NCBI GenBank assembly: GCA_947464185.1
Contig: CANHVY010000016.1
Coordinates: forward strand, 1-64,000
Reading direction: 5' to 3'
Source: Burkholderiales bacterium
GTDB lineage: Bacteria; Pseudomonadota; Gammaproteobacteria; Burkholderiales; Burkholderiaceae_C
DNA: 64,000 nucleotides
Shown here: one piece after another, positions 18,389 through 26,700 of the stretch
Layout: the number at the start of each line of letters is the position of its first letter
How positions within the stretch are numbered: position 1 is the first letter of the stretch
Position numbers and translations under genes: made by a program
The notes under the pieces: generated by a model
Database searches by the model: none
Seen by the model: the letters and a program-made list of their open reading frames with translations, nothing else
Told to the model about the DNA's origin: nothing

Positions 18389-19924
18389 ATGCCCTGCGCC
18401 CAGCCCGATCCGGCCCCTGCCGAAACCGCCCTGGCCGCACTGTGGCGGGCCGCCGGACTGCCGGCGGACGCGCTGCCGCACGCCAGCCTGCCCGGCGCGC
18501 TACCGGTGCTGCCGTCGTCGTTCCAGGTGGCCACCGCGGCGCAGGCCAGCCTGGGCGCGGCGGCGCTGGCCGCGGCTGAGCTCTGGCACCTGCGCAGTGG
18601 CTTGCCGCGCCAGCAGGTGCAGGTGGACCGTCGCCACGCCGCCGTGGAATGCAGCGCCCATGTGCTGATCGACGGCGTGGCCCCGCCGCTGTGGGACAAG
18701 CTGTCGGGCCTGTACGACTGCGGCAGTGCTGTCGGTGCGCCGGGCCACGTGCGCCTGCATGCCAACTTCGCCCACCACCGCGACGCTGCGCTGCGGGTGC
18801 TGGGCCTGCCCCCGGGTGACGCCACCCCGCGCGAGGCGGTGGCTGCCGCGCTGGCGCATTGGCGCGCCGAGGACTTCGAGCAGGCGGTGGCCGATGCCGG
18901 CGGCGTGGCCGCCGCCGCGCGCCACTTCGGCGAATGGGATGCCCACCCGCAGGCGCGGGTCCTGGCCGGTGTGCCACCGGTGCAGATCCGGCGCCTGCCA
19001 CCGCCGGCTGGCAGCGCCGACGCGCCGCCACGTTCCTGGCCCGCGCTGGCCGCCGGGCAGCGCCCGCTGGCGGGCCTGCGCGTGCTGGACCTCACCCGCA
19101 TCCTGGCCGGCCCGGCCGCAGCGCGGTGCCTGGCCGCCTACGGTGCTGACGTGCTGATGGTCAACGGCCCGCGCCAGCCCAACATCGCCGCCATCGCCGA
19201 CATGAGCCGCGGCAAGCGCTCGACCCTGCTCGATCTGGACACGCAAGCCGGCCGCGCCACGCTGCACCGTCTGGCCGCCGATGCCCCGGTGTTCCTGCAG
19301 GGCTACCGGCCCGGTGCCCTGGCCCGTCACGGCTTTGGCGCCGAGGCGCTGGCCGCTGCATACCCGGGCCTGGTCGTGGCCAGCCTGTCGGCCTGGGGCG
19401 AGACCGGGTCCTGGGCCAGCCGGCGTGGTTTCGACTCCCTGGTGCAGACGGCCACCGGCTTCAACCGCGCCGAGGCCGATGCCGCTGGCAAGGCTACGCC
19501 TATGGCCATGCCGGTGCAGATCCTCGACTATGCCGCTGGCCACCTGCTGGCCTTCGGCACCCAGGCCGCGCTGTGGCACCAGGCCACCGAAGGCGGCAGC
19601 TGGCAGGTGCAGGTGACGCTAGCCGGCGTGGCCGGCTGGCTGCGCGCGATGGGGCAGGACAGCGCCGGACTGGCCGCAGTGGCGCCGGACCTGGCGCCGT
19701 ACCTGGAGGACAGCCGCTGCGGCTTCGGCCACCTGGTGCATGCTGGCGCGCCGGTGGGCCAGCCGGCCTCGCTGCGCGCGCTGCGCCATGCGCCGCGCTT
19801 CAGCGCCACGCCGGCGGGGCTGGACCTGCCGGCGATGCCGCCGGGCAGCCATGCGCCGGCCTGGGAGGGCGAGGCCGGTCACAGCGCCTCGCCCTGTCTG
19901 CCCGCACCGGGCCGCGCGCACTGA
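18389..19924 (+). CDS. CoA transferase, family III (CaiB/BaiF type)
   Basis: 511 residues from the ATG at 18389; GTG 18311 and ATG 18356 are in-frame alternatives. The family core is in the second half: PLAGLRVLDLTRILAGPAAARCLAAYGADVL, then MSRGKRSTLLDLDTQAGR and ASLSAWGETGSWASRRGFDSLVQTATG. The usual catalytic aspartate following the acyl-CoA site is not obvious, and the first 240 residues form a separate half-domain, as in the long members of the family. It would move CoA between carboxylic acids; the substrate is unknown. No other acyl-CoA genes are adjacent. Confidence 0.85.
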   Translation: MPCAQPDPAPAETALAALWRAAGLPADALPHASLPGALPVLPSSFQVATAAQASLGAAALAAAELWHLRSGLPRQQVQVDRRHAAVECSAHVLIDGVAPPLWDKLSGLYDCGSAVGAPGHVRLHANFAHHRDAALRVLGLPPGDATPREAVAAALAHWRAEDFEQAVADAGGVAAAARHFGEWDAHPQARVLAGVPPVQIRRLPPPAGSADAPPRSWPALAAGQRPLAGLRVLDLTRILAGPAAARCLAAYGADVLMVNGPRQPNIAAIADMSRGKRSTLLDLDTQAGRATLHRLAADAPVFLQGYRPGALARHGFGAEALAAAYPGLVVASLSAWGETGSWASRRGFDSLVQTATGFNRAEADAAGKATPMAMPVQILDYAAGHLLAFGTQAALWHQATEGGSWQVQVTLAGVAGWLRAMGQDSAGLAAVAPDLAPYLEDSRCGFGHLVHAGAPVGQPASLRALRHAPRFSATPAGLDLPAMPPGSHAPAWEGEAGHSASPCLPAPGRAH

Positions 19925-20081
19925 GCCCTGCGTCCGCCCTGGAGGCGCCGCCCATGCTCGATGCGGTGGCCGCTGTGTGCCGCCCCCCCGCTCTACGGGC
20001 CGGCCTCGCTGGGCTGTGGCATCCGTACGCGATGAACCGCCAGGACTTCCGTCTGGTGAGTTGCGCCCAACGGTCGGACCA

Positions 20082-20147
20082 TCAATCCAGCGCGAAAGTC
20101 GTCTTGCCAGCACCCTTGGGGCCGGCGATGATCCAGCCTGGCCGGTC
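20082..20147 (-). pseudogene. P-loop fragment resembling a zeta-toxin N-terminus
   Basis: Immediately after the stop of the PLP decarboxylase, in the same frame, 21 codons encode RPGWIIAGPKGAGKTTFALD and then stop. GPxGAGKTTFA is the Walker A of zeta-toxin-like kinases and other P-loop proteins, and WIIAGP at the N-terminus is typical of the former. No start codon or downstream domain is present, so this is at most debris of a lost gene. The rest of 19925-20147 holds nothing I can recognise. The call is weak because the match is about 17 residues. Confidence 0.35.
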
Positions 20148-21416
20148 TCACCGTCGTTCGGACGTGTTTGCAAGCGCGTCGAGCGCGCGGGCCAGCGCCC
20201 CGGCCAGCAGGGCAACATCGGCGTTCGGGTTGGCGACCACGTTGCGGAACCAGCGTATGTCGTCCAGTACCGTGACCGACACCGCGCCCGGCGGCATGTG
20301 CGCCAACAGGAGATCGAAGCACGCCGAATCGGCCGGCCGCCACACCACCACGCCAGTCTCCGGCCGCGCGCGCAGCACCAGGCGGGCATCCCGCTCGATC
20401 ACATCGGCCCACTGCTGCGCCAGTGCCATGCAATGGTCGATTCGCGCTGCCAGGCCCGCCCGACCCCAGGCCAGCAGCGTGGCCATCAAGGGCGCCGCCT
20501 GCGCCCCGTGCGACCCGAGCACGCCCACATTGGGCACGGCCAGGTAGGCGCCACCGAAACTGACCGCAGCATGGGCGCGGGCGCTGTCGCGGAACAGCAC
20601 CAGCGCCGATTCCTTCGGCTGGAACAGCCACTTGTGGGCCGACACCGCGACCGAATCGGCGGCTTCGATACCGGCCAGCCGAAGCGCGTGCGTGGGGCTC
20701 AGGCGCAAGGGCCCGGCCCAGGCGGCGTCCACATGGGTCCAGGCGGCACGGCCGGCCAGACACAGGGGATCGACGGCACCGGTGCTGGTGGTGCCGGCCG
20801 TCAGCACCAGCGCCGAGCGCGACAGGTCGCCATCGAGTGCATCGGCGTGCAGGGCGCCGCTGGGGTCGACCGGCAGGCCGCGAAAGCGCAGGCCCAGCAG
20901 GTGTGCCGCCTTCTGCACCGACAGGTGCGCGCTCTGCGAGGCCAGCACTTCCTGAATGCCGGCGCACTCGCGCGCTGCCCACAGCGCCGTCAGATTGGCC
21001 ACGGTCGAGCCCGGCGTGAGATGGCCGCCATTCATGCCGAAAAACGGCGCCAGCCAGGCGACCACACGCGCCTCGATGTCCCGCGCCACCGGCGCGGTAG
21101 CCGGGTGCAGCAGGTTCTGGTTCAGCGCCGCGTTCCACAGGGTCGCTGCCCAGCTGAGCCAGGGCGTGGGCGGGTCCATGTGGGCAAACGCGCTGGCTTG
21201 GCCCAAGCGGCCGGCACCACCGAGCACCAGCGGTGCCATCTGCTCCAACACCGCGCCGGACCCGAGGCCTGCGGCCGGCCAGTCGAGCGGTAGAGGCGGC
21301 ACACCAGTGTCGTTCCAGTGCTGGCCCAGCAGTTCGACCGCGCGCGCCAGTCCGTCGGGGTTGAAGGCGAAGTCGGGGTCCATGCAGTCTCCAAGCTGTT
21401 GCGGGTCGCCGGTCAT
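20148..21416 (-). CDS. PLP-dependent (group II) amino acid decarboxylase family protein
   Basis: 422 residues from the ATG at 21416. The frame is open far upstream to 22724, but that part is antisense to the MOSC gene and was excluded. The fold-type I core shows LTPGSTVANLTALWAAREC, the cofactor aspartate in THVDAAWAG near 228 and the Schiff-base lysine in SVAVSAHKWLFQPKE near 262, as in aromatic or glutamate-type decarboxylases. Shorter than the usual 460-500 residues, mostly at the C-terminus. The stop of the upstream MOSC fusion gene is two bases away, so they are one operon. The substrate is unknown. Confidence 0.85.
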   Translation of the reverse strand: MTGDPQQLGDCMDPDFAFNPDGLARAVELLGQHWNDTGVPPLPLDWPAAGLGSGAVLEQMAPLVLGGAGRLGQASAFAHMDPPTPWLSWAATLWNAALNQNLLHPATAPVARDIEARVVAWLAPFFGMNGGHLTPGSTVANLTALWAARECAGIQEVLASQSAHLSVQKAAHLLGLRFRGLPVDPSGALHADALDGDLSRSALVLTAGTTSTGAVDPLCLAGRAAWTHVDAAWAGPLRLSPTHALRLAGIEAADSVAVSAHKWLFQPKESALVLFRDSARAHAAVSFGGAYLAVPNVGVLGSHGAQAAPLMATLLAWGRAGLAARIDHCMALAQQWADVIERDARLVLRARPETGVVVWRPADSACFDLLLAHMPPGAVSVTVLDDIRWFRNVVANPNADVALLAGALARALDALANTSERR

Positions 21417-21418
21417 GT

Positions 21419-23266
21419 TCAGGCCAACAGGGTCACATCGCTGGTAGGCACCGCACAACAGGTCAACACCTCGTGCGGGCCGAGTGGAAACGGCGCTTCG
21501 GCCAGATGAAACACCGTGCCGGAAGCCACCTGCTGCCGGCATGCTCCGCACACGCCGGCGCGGCAATTGGCAGCCAACAGGGCACCTGCGGCTTCGGCTG
21601 CGTCGAGCAAGCTGCCTTTGGCACGGTCCCAGTGCAAGCTCACTTCGCTGGCGGCCAGGCGCACCTTGAACGGGCCCGGCAGCGGTGCCGGTTGGGCCGG
21701 CGCACGCGCGGCCGAGGGCGATGCAAAGACCTCGCTGTGGATGGCACTGGGTGCCGCACCGGCGGCGACAAGGCCACGGCGAATCTCGCTCGTAAAGGTG
21801 CCCGGGCCACAGACAAAGACCTCGGCGTCGGCCAGCGGCAGGCTTTGCAGCGCGCGGGCGTCGATGCGCCCGGTGGGTATGCCGGCAGCACCTGCCATCG
21901 AGCCCGCTGCCTTGGCATGGCTCAGGAACAGCGTCGCGCGGGCCGATGGCAAGCGCCCGACCTGCGTCAGCACCTCGGGCCAGAGCGCGAGCGAGCCACC
22001 TTGCCGCGCCCCGTGCAGCACATGCACGGGGCGGCCGCGGTCGCTGCGCTCGGCCAGCGCGCGCAGCATCGCAGCGGTGGGCGTGATGCCGATGCCGGCA
22101 CTGACAAGGATCAGCGGGCGCGGGCTCGGATCGCCCAGGTGAGAGCTGCCGAAGGGGCCGGAGATCAGCAGCGCATCGCCGACTGTCAGGCCTTCGTGCA
22201 TCAACCTTGAGGTACTGGCGGGCCCGCCTTCGTTCTTCACGCTCAGGCGGAGCAAGTCGCCGTCGACTGCGGAGACCGTGTAGGAGCGCCACTGCGGGGC
22301 TGCGCTGTAGCCCGGCAGGTGCACCCTCAGGTGCTGGCCCGGGCGCACGGGTGCACGCAGGCCCGCGAGCGGGTCGCGCAGCCAGTAGCTCGTCACCTGC
22401 GCGCAGTCGGCGTCTTTGCGCACCAGCGTCGCCTGACGCGGCCAACGGGCGGGCTCGGGTGCGCCTGGATTCGCTGCGCCGTCGCGAAGGGCCTGCGGTG
22501 AGGCGCGCAGTACCGTCATGGCGTCGCCAGGGCGTACGCAGCCGGCGCGCACCACACGCGCATAGACACCGCAGAACAAGTGCCCTTCGCCACCGGCCAG
22601 CAGCGCCGGCACGTTGAGGCGGACTTCGGCCGTGTCCACGTCCACCGAGGTGGCCTTGCAGCGTTCGATGGGCCGCAGCACTTCGATCTCGGCCTCGCCA
22701 ATGCGAATGCGCCTGCCGAGCCACGCGGCTTCGCCCCAGGCGGGCAGGCTGTCGATGACGAGGTTGCCGCGGAACTGCCGCACGTCGATCGGTTGGTCGG
22801 CCCTCTGCGCCAGCGCATGCACAGTCGCCAGGTTGATGATCGACAGCGGCGCGTCGTCACAGTCCCACCAGCCCAGGTCCGCATCACGGCGCACAAGGCG
22901 CGGCGCGTGCACACGGCCCGCCGGGAACATCGAGGCCACCAGTTCGTTCGCGGCATCGAGACTGCCGTCCTCTGCCCAGTCGATTTCAATCGTTTCGCCG
23001 CCGGGCGCACCCAAGGCCAGGGTCATGTGGTCTTCGTCGAAGCGCAGGTCGTACAGCGGCAGGTTGCCGTTTTGTGTCAAGCGAACGAAACTTTGGCAGG
23101 GCGCCCAGCCCTGGCTGGGCACAACGCTGTGGCCGTTGTCGATGGCAAGGTAGCGGTCATGCGGCAGCCCCCGCCCCACGACCAGTTCGGCTTTGCGCAT
23201 CGCCTGCGCGCCGAAGCCCTTGACGGGATAGCGGTGGATCGCGGCGAGACGTGCCTGCTCAGCCAT
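21419..23266 (-). CDS. MOSC domain / FAD oxidoreductase / 2Fe-2S ferredoxin fusion
   Basis: 615 residues in three parts. Residues 1-255 are the MOSC beta-barrel N-domain and MOSC domain (IHRYPVKGF, then QFRGNLVID and LRPIERCKATSVD). Residues 275-500 are a ferredoxin-NADP reductase module (WRSYTVSAVDGD, SAGIGITPTAAMLRAL, EVFVCGPGTF). Residues 535-615 are a plant-type ferredoxin with CRAGVCGAC and LTCC, giving the four cysteine ligands. The MOSC part is of the mARC/YcbX type, which reduces N-hydroxylated compounds at a sulfurated molybdenum cofactor; the other modules would carry electrons from NAD(P)H. The PLP lyase upstream overlaps it by eight bases and the PLP decarboxylase follows after two. 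Confidence 0.92.
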   Translation of the reverse strand: MAEQARLAAIHRYPVKGFGAQAMRKAELVVGRGLPHDRYLAIDNGHSVVPSQGWAPCQSFVRLTQNGNLPLYDLRFDEDHMTLALGAPGGETIEIDWAEDGSLDAANELVASMFPAGRVHAPRLVRRDADLGWWDCDDAPLSIINLATVHALAQRADQPIDVRQFRGNLVIDSLPAWGEAAWLGRRIRIGEAEIEVLRPIERCKATSVDVDTAEVRLNVPALLAGGEGHLFCGVYARVVRAGCVRPGDAMTVLRASPQALRDGAANPGAPEPARWPRQATLVRKDADCAQVTSYWLRDPLAGLRAPVRPGQHLRVHLPGYSAAPQWRSYTVSAVDGDLLRLSVKNEGGPASTSRLMHEGLTVGDALLISGPFGSSHLGDPSPRPLILVSAGIGITPTAAMLRALAERSDRGRPVHVLHGARQGGSLALWPEVLTQVGRLPSARATLFLSHAKAAGSMAGAAGIPTGRIDARALQSLPLADAEVFVCGPGTFTSEIRRGLVAAGAAPSAIHSEVFASPSAARAPAQPAPLPGPFKVRLAASEVSLHWDRAKGSLLDAAEAAGALLAANCRAGVCGACRQQVASGTVFHLAEAPFPLGPHEVLTCCAVPTSDVTLLA

Positions 23267-24443
23267 GAGGCCGCCCCTCGGCGCGCGGGTGCCCCAGCGC
23301 CTGCAAGGACTGCGCGAGATCGGCCTTCAGGTCGCCCACGTCCTCCAGGCCGACATTGATGCGCACCAGGCGGCCGGCGTGGTCAGCTCCCGGGCGGACG
23401 AGTTCAGGGTAGACCAGGGCCAGGCTCGTCACGCCGCCCCAGCTCATGCCGATCTTGAACAGCTGCAGGCCGTCGACGAACGCCTCGACTTGCTGCGCGC
23501 TGTAGGTGTCATTGAACAGCACCGAGAAGACGCTGGCCGAGCCTGTGAAGTCACGCTGCCACAGCGCATGGCCCGGGCATGAGGACAGCGCCGGGTGCAG
23601 GACGGTGGCTATTTCGGGCCGCTCAGTCAGCCAGCGCGCCACGTCCAGCGTGGCGGTCTCCAGGTGGGCGAGCCGCACCCCCAGCGTTTGCAAGCCGCGC
23701 AGCGCTAGGCTGCAGTCGTCGGGCGAGACCGCCAGCCCCAATTGCTTGTAGATCGCGCCGACCCGCTCGCAGCCGGCTTCCGAGTTCACCGACACCGTGC
23801 CCAACAACAGATCACTGTGGCCGCCAACGTACTTGGTCAGCGCCTGCATACTGATGTCGACACCGTGCGCAAAAGCGTCAAACAGCACGCCCGCCGCGTA
23901 AGTGTTGTCGAGCGCCACCGGTACGCCACGCGCATGCGCGGCGGCGCAGATGGCAGGCACGTCCTGAACCTCCATCGTCACCGAGCCTGGGCTCTCGACC
24001 CAGACCAGCGACGTGTTCGGGCGGATGAGTGCGGCAATGCCGGCGCCGATCAAGGGGTCGTAGCCTTCGACTTCAATGCCCAGGCCCTTCAGCAGGCCCT
24101 GCGCCATGGCCTTGTTGGGCCCATAGGCCGTGTGCGGCAGCAGCGTGTGGCTGCCCGTCTGGCAGTGCGACAGGTAGATGAGTGCGATGGCCGCCTGCCC
24201 GCCCGGCACCACGAAGCTGTGCAGCGCACCTTCGATCTGAGCGATGCGCGCGCCAAGTTCCAGCGCAGTCGGCGTGCCGTACAGGCCATAGCTGTAGCCC
24301 GTCTGCGCCTGCCGCCAGCCATCGTTGACATCGACCTGCCGGTCGAACACCACGGTTGAGGCACGATGGACCGGTGTCGTCAGGCTCTTGAAGCCCGTCG
24401 GGGCCAGGCTTTGAGGCTGGACGAGTCTGGAATGCCAATGCAT
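23259..24443 (-). CDS. Cystathionine beta-lyase-like PLP enzyme (Cys/Met metabolism family)
   Basis: 394 residues. The family pattern is complete: YGLYGTPTALELGARIAQIEGA, SYGGQAAI-like VVPGGQAAIALIYLS, the cofactor-binding aspartate in VALDNTYAAGVLFD, and the Schiff-base lysine in ISMQALTKYVGGHSDLLLG near residue 203. The SWGGVTSL and RINVGLEDVGDL ending is that of cystathionine beta-lyase (MetC). Lead gene of the minus-strand operon with the MOSC fusion and the decarboxylase, divergent from an Lrp/AsnC regulator. The context with an N-oxide-reducing MOSC enzyme suggests that an unusual amino acid, rather than housekeeping cystathionine, could be the substrate (inference). Confidence 0.88.
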   Translation of the reverse strand: MHWHSRLVQPQSLAPTGFKSLTTPVHRASTVVFDRQVDVNDGWRQAQTGYSYGLYGTPTALELGARIAQIEGALHSFVVPGGQAAIALIYLSHCQTGSHTLLPHTAYGPNKAMAQGLLKGLGIEVEGYDPLIGAGIAALIRPNTSLVWVESPGSVTMEVQDVPAICAAAHARGVPVALDNTYAAGVLFDAFAHGVDISMQALTKYVGGHSDLLLGTVSVNSEAGCERVGAIYKQLGLAVSPDDCSLALRGLQTLGVRLAHLETATLDVARWLTERPEIATVLHPALSSCPGHALWQRDFTGSASVFSVLFNDTYSAQQVEAFVDGLQLFKIGMSWGGVTSLALVYPELVRPGADHAGRLVRINVGLEDVGDLKADLAQSLQALGHPRAEGRPHG

Positions 24444-24501
24444 GGAGGGCTTTCGAGGTTCAGTGGGACCTGCAAAAGTCTACGGAACCATGCCCTGAAA
24501 A

Positions 24502-24519
24502 GGCGCTCTCAATAGCGCC
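24502..24519. promoter_or_regulatory. Inverted repeat in the lyase / Lrp divergent spacer
   Basis: GGCGCT (24502-24507) and AGCGCC (24514-24519) form a perfect inverted repeat with a six-base spacer. It lies between the divergent PLP lyase gene and the Lrp-type regulator gene, seven bases before a second, AT-rich palindrome. It could be a further operator half or a small hairpin. Confidence 0.4.
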
Positions 24520-24525
24520 GCTTGC

Positions 24526-24540
24526 TGAGAAAATTTCTCA
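24526..24540. promoter_or_regulatory. Lrp/AsnC-type palindromic operator
   Basis: TGAGAAA (24526-24532), one central A, and TTTCTCA (24534-24540) make a perfect 15-base palindrome that overlaps the first base of the regulator's start codon. AT-rich palindromes of this size are what Lrp/AsnC dimers bind. Its position would let the protein repress its own gene and act on the divergent operon. Confidence 0.55.
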
Positions 24541-25040
24541 TGCCTACGAAAAGCGCCCGCCCCGAACTGGACACTTTCGACCGCCAACTCCTGGTCGCAC
24601 TGCAGCACGACAACCGCACACCGCTGCGTGTGTTGGCGCAACGGGTGCACCTGTCGACGGCGGCCGTGCAGCGGCGCATCCGCCGGATGGAGGACCTGGG
24701 TGTCATCTGCGCCAACGTGGCCGTGGTCGACCCCGACCAGGTCGGTCAGGTCATCACGCTGCTGGTCGAGGTGCGCGCCGATCGCACGCAGACGGCCGAC
24801 CTGGACGCGCTGAAGGTCTCCTTCTCGGGCCCCGAGGTGCAGCAGTGCTACTACGTCACCGGCGAAGGCGACTTCATGCTGGTGTTGAACGTGCGCAGCA
24901 TGTCCGAGTACGAAACCCTCGCCAACCGCCTGTTCCACGACAACCCGGGTGTGAAGTGGTTTCGCACGATCGTGGTGATGGGCAGGATCAAGGTCGGACT
25001 GGAGGTCTCGGTGAGCGAATCGTCATTGGACGGCCGCTGA
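24540..25040 (+). CDS. Lrp/AsnC family transcriptional regulator
   Basis: 166 residues from ATG 24540 (a TTG at 24522 would add six). The N-terminal winged helix-turn-helix is ELDTFDRQLLVALQHDNRTPLRVLAQRVHLSTAAVQRRIRRME in outline, residues 7-50. The RAM (AsnC effector) domain follows, with VQQCYYVTGEGDFMLVL and the C-terminal FRTIVVMGRIKVGLEV strand. It probably senses an amino acid and controls the divergent operon at 20148-24443; the spacer has two palindromes, one overlapping this start. Confidence 0.93.
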   Translation: MPTKSARPELDTFDRQLLVALQHDNRTPLRVLAQRVHLSTAAVQRRIRRMEDLGVICANVAVVDPDQVGQVITLLVEVRADRTQTADLDALKVSFSGPEVQQCYYVTGEGDFMLVLNVRSMSEYETLANRLFHDNPGVKWFRTIVVMGRIKVGLEVSVSESSLDGR

Positions 25041-25072
25041 CTGGCGCTCGGGTGTGGTCAAGACCCTGGACT

Positions 25073-25345
25073 TCAAGGATCGCAGTGGCTTCTGCCCCGC
25101 CTTCTGAAAGGCGCCTGAGCCGCCACCGCGGCAGCTGCACCGCGGTCACTGAACTTTTGTTCGTAACCGTTCAGTTCCGTTCCCAGCATCCGGTCCCAGA
25201 AGCGGAACATCAGTCCGTAGTTCCCGTTGAACGCGGTGTGGTGCAGGTTGTGGAAGGTCGACGTGTTCATCCACCTGAGCACGGGCACCCGCAGCAGCCA
25301 GCGCGGAACGAATCTCCTAAACTCCCGGCCCGAAATCCAGCGCAT
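25073..25345 (-). pseudogene. Sterol desaturase / fatty acid hydroxylase family, C-terminal fragment
   Basis: 90 residues, far below the family's usual 250-300. The retained part is its last histidine box region: STFHNLHHTAFNGNYGLMFRFWDRMLGTE, in which HNLHH and the NYG-WD-LGT run are diagnostic of the membrane di-iron hydroxylase family. The earlier histidine boxes and membrane helices are missing. The frame stays open a short way upstream of 25345 but meets the start of the divergent gene at 25377. Most likely the stump of a gene cut by an insertion or deletion; the break falls close to 25345-25377. Confidence 0.65.
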
Positions 25346-25376
25346 CCTGCGCGGCTCCAGTTCCTGAGGTGGTTCT

Positions 25377-25739
25377 ATGTCGGATCTCGCCCTGTTTTTC
25401 GGTCAGGCCCTCACCGTGGGCGTGGTGACTGTGCTGATGGTCATGGCCCTGTCTGTATTCTTCAACCGGCTGCCTCGCCTCGGACAGAAGAAAAAAGAAC
25501 TCGTTCTGAAGTCGGCAACCGAGTTGTTCGACGAGGGCCGCCAGTACGACGTCCTGCTGTCTTCCGGCCAGCGCCTCCTGGCCCTGCACTTCGAGGGTGT
25601 CGTGCGGGCAGATGCCGAAGCGGGGTGGCCGCTGAGCCAGTTCGCCGTGATGCGACGCAGTGATGGCGGCAAGGTGATTCTGCGGATCGACAGCGTGCGC
25701 GTTTTCGAGGAAGTCATCAGGCCCCGCACCGATGGCTGA
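25377..25739 (+). CDS. Hypothetical membrane-anchored protein
   Basis: 120 residues with one N-terminal transmembrane helix (about residues 9-29, ALTVGVVTVLMVMALSVFF) followed by a basic stop-transfer stretch and a soluble domain (ELVLKSATELFDEGRQYDVLLSSGQRL onward) rich in beta-strand character. I do not recognise the family. A GAGG ribosome site precedes the ATG. The next gene starts six bases after the stop, so the two are likely co-transcribed. Confidence 0.7.
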   Translation: MSDLALFFGQALTVGVVTVLMVMALSVFFNRLPRLGQKKKELVLKSATELFDEGRQYDVLLSSGQRLLALHFEGVVRADAEAGWPLSQFAVMRRSDGGKVILRIDSVRVFEEVIRPRTDG

Positions 25740-25745
25740 AGCGTC

Positions 25746-26618
25746 ATGCCGCTGCAGATCGAACACTTCATCCACGGATCGCTCACGCGGCTGAAGCGCT
25801 TTCGCACCGCCCTCCCCGACGGGGTGGAGGTGCAGCCGACGCCGGGCGGTCTGATCCTGCGGCAGACGCTCGCCGCCGGGCTCGACATCGACTCCGCCAA
25901 CACCCGCATCGAGGCGATCGCGGTCGCCCATGGCGTTGAATACGACGGCTCGGGGCGGCCCCTCGAAGAAGCGGATCTGCAGGGCGGGCTCGACCTCCAG
26001 ACCCGGACCTTCACCTCGCGGACGGGTGTGAAGGCGGGGCAGGGCTTCGCAGTGCTCTTGCCCGATGGGCGGTTCGGACACGCGATCCACCTGGGCAGTG
26101 ACAAACAGGGCCACCTTCTGGTCGACGTCAGCACACTCGTCACGAACCGGCCCGCCCGCCCGGACGACCTGCAGGCAGCGCCAAGGCGGTATCGCCAGCC
26201 GATCCTGGTCTGGCACACCGGCTTCGCCGCCCTGCCCCTTGCCGCCCAGGCCCAGGTTGCCAGCCTCCCCGTTGAGATCGCGTTGCGCGACGGCATCGGC
26301 TGGCCTGATCCGGACGCGGTGGCGCAACTCGCAAGGCGGTTCGGTGTCGAAGACACCGATGCGCCGCAGGGCTGGTACGCCCTGCTGGGCGCCATGGCCC
26401 GGTCTGGGGAACGACTCCCGGGGATCGAGGGCTTTTGCCTGGTGACCGCCCGGGTGGGACGCACTGGCGCGCTGAAGCTGACCTGGGATCACACCCCTGT
26501 GCAGTCTGCGGATGGTGTCAATCGGCCGATGCCATGGCAAGCTTCGAAGATGGATGACGTCATCTCCGCTCTGGCCGGGGGGCCGGATGTCATCGAGATG
26601 ACGGACGCCGTGACATGA
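25746..26618 (+). CDS. Hypothetical protein with RraB-like and Imm26-like regions
   Basis: 290 residues, no signal peptide or membrane segment. Two parts look familiar. Residues 40-62 (GLDIDSANTRIEAIAVAHGVEYDGSGRPLE) recall the end of an RraB/DUF695 domain, where xxYDGxGxxV is conserved. Residues 95-155 (GFAVLLPDGRFGHAIHLG and then PILVWHTGFAALPL) recall Imm26, an immunity-protein fold found beside polymorphic toxins. Neither match is strong enough for a firm name. There is no toxin gene beside it, so if it is an immunity protein it is an orphan. It sits in an accessory patch with the ParDE pair. Confidence 0.65.
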   Translation: MPLQIEHFIHGSLTRLKRFRTALPDGVEVQPTPGGLILRQTLAAGLDIDSANTRIEAIAVAHGVEYDGSGRPLEEADLQGGLDLQTRTFTSRTGVKAGQGFAVLLPDGRFGHAIHLGSDKQGHLLVDVSTLVTNRPARPDDLQAAPRRYRQPILVWHTGFAALPLAAQAQVASLPVEIALRDGIGWPDPDAVAQLARRFGVEDTDAPQGWYALLGAMARSGERLPGIEGFCLVTARVGRTGALKLTWDHTPVQSADGVNRPMPWQASKMDDVISALAGGPDVIEMTDAVT

Positions 26619-26700
26619 CTACCCCGGCCTGCGGGGACGCTCTCCACAGAGCGCAGGGGAGGTCGATGGAAGACATGCGGAAGGACCGAGGAGTGAGGCA

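Noticed and set aside
21417-22724. N-terminal extension of the PLP decarboxylase to 858 residues
   Set aside because: The extension is antisense to the MOSC fusion gene and basic/low-complexity; the domain starts at ATG 21416.
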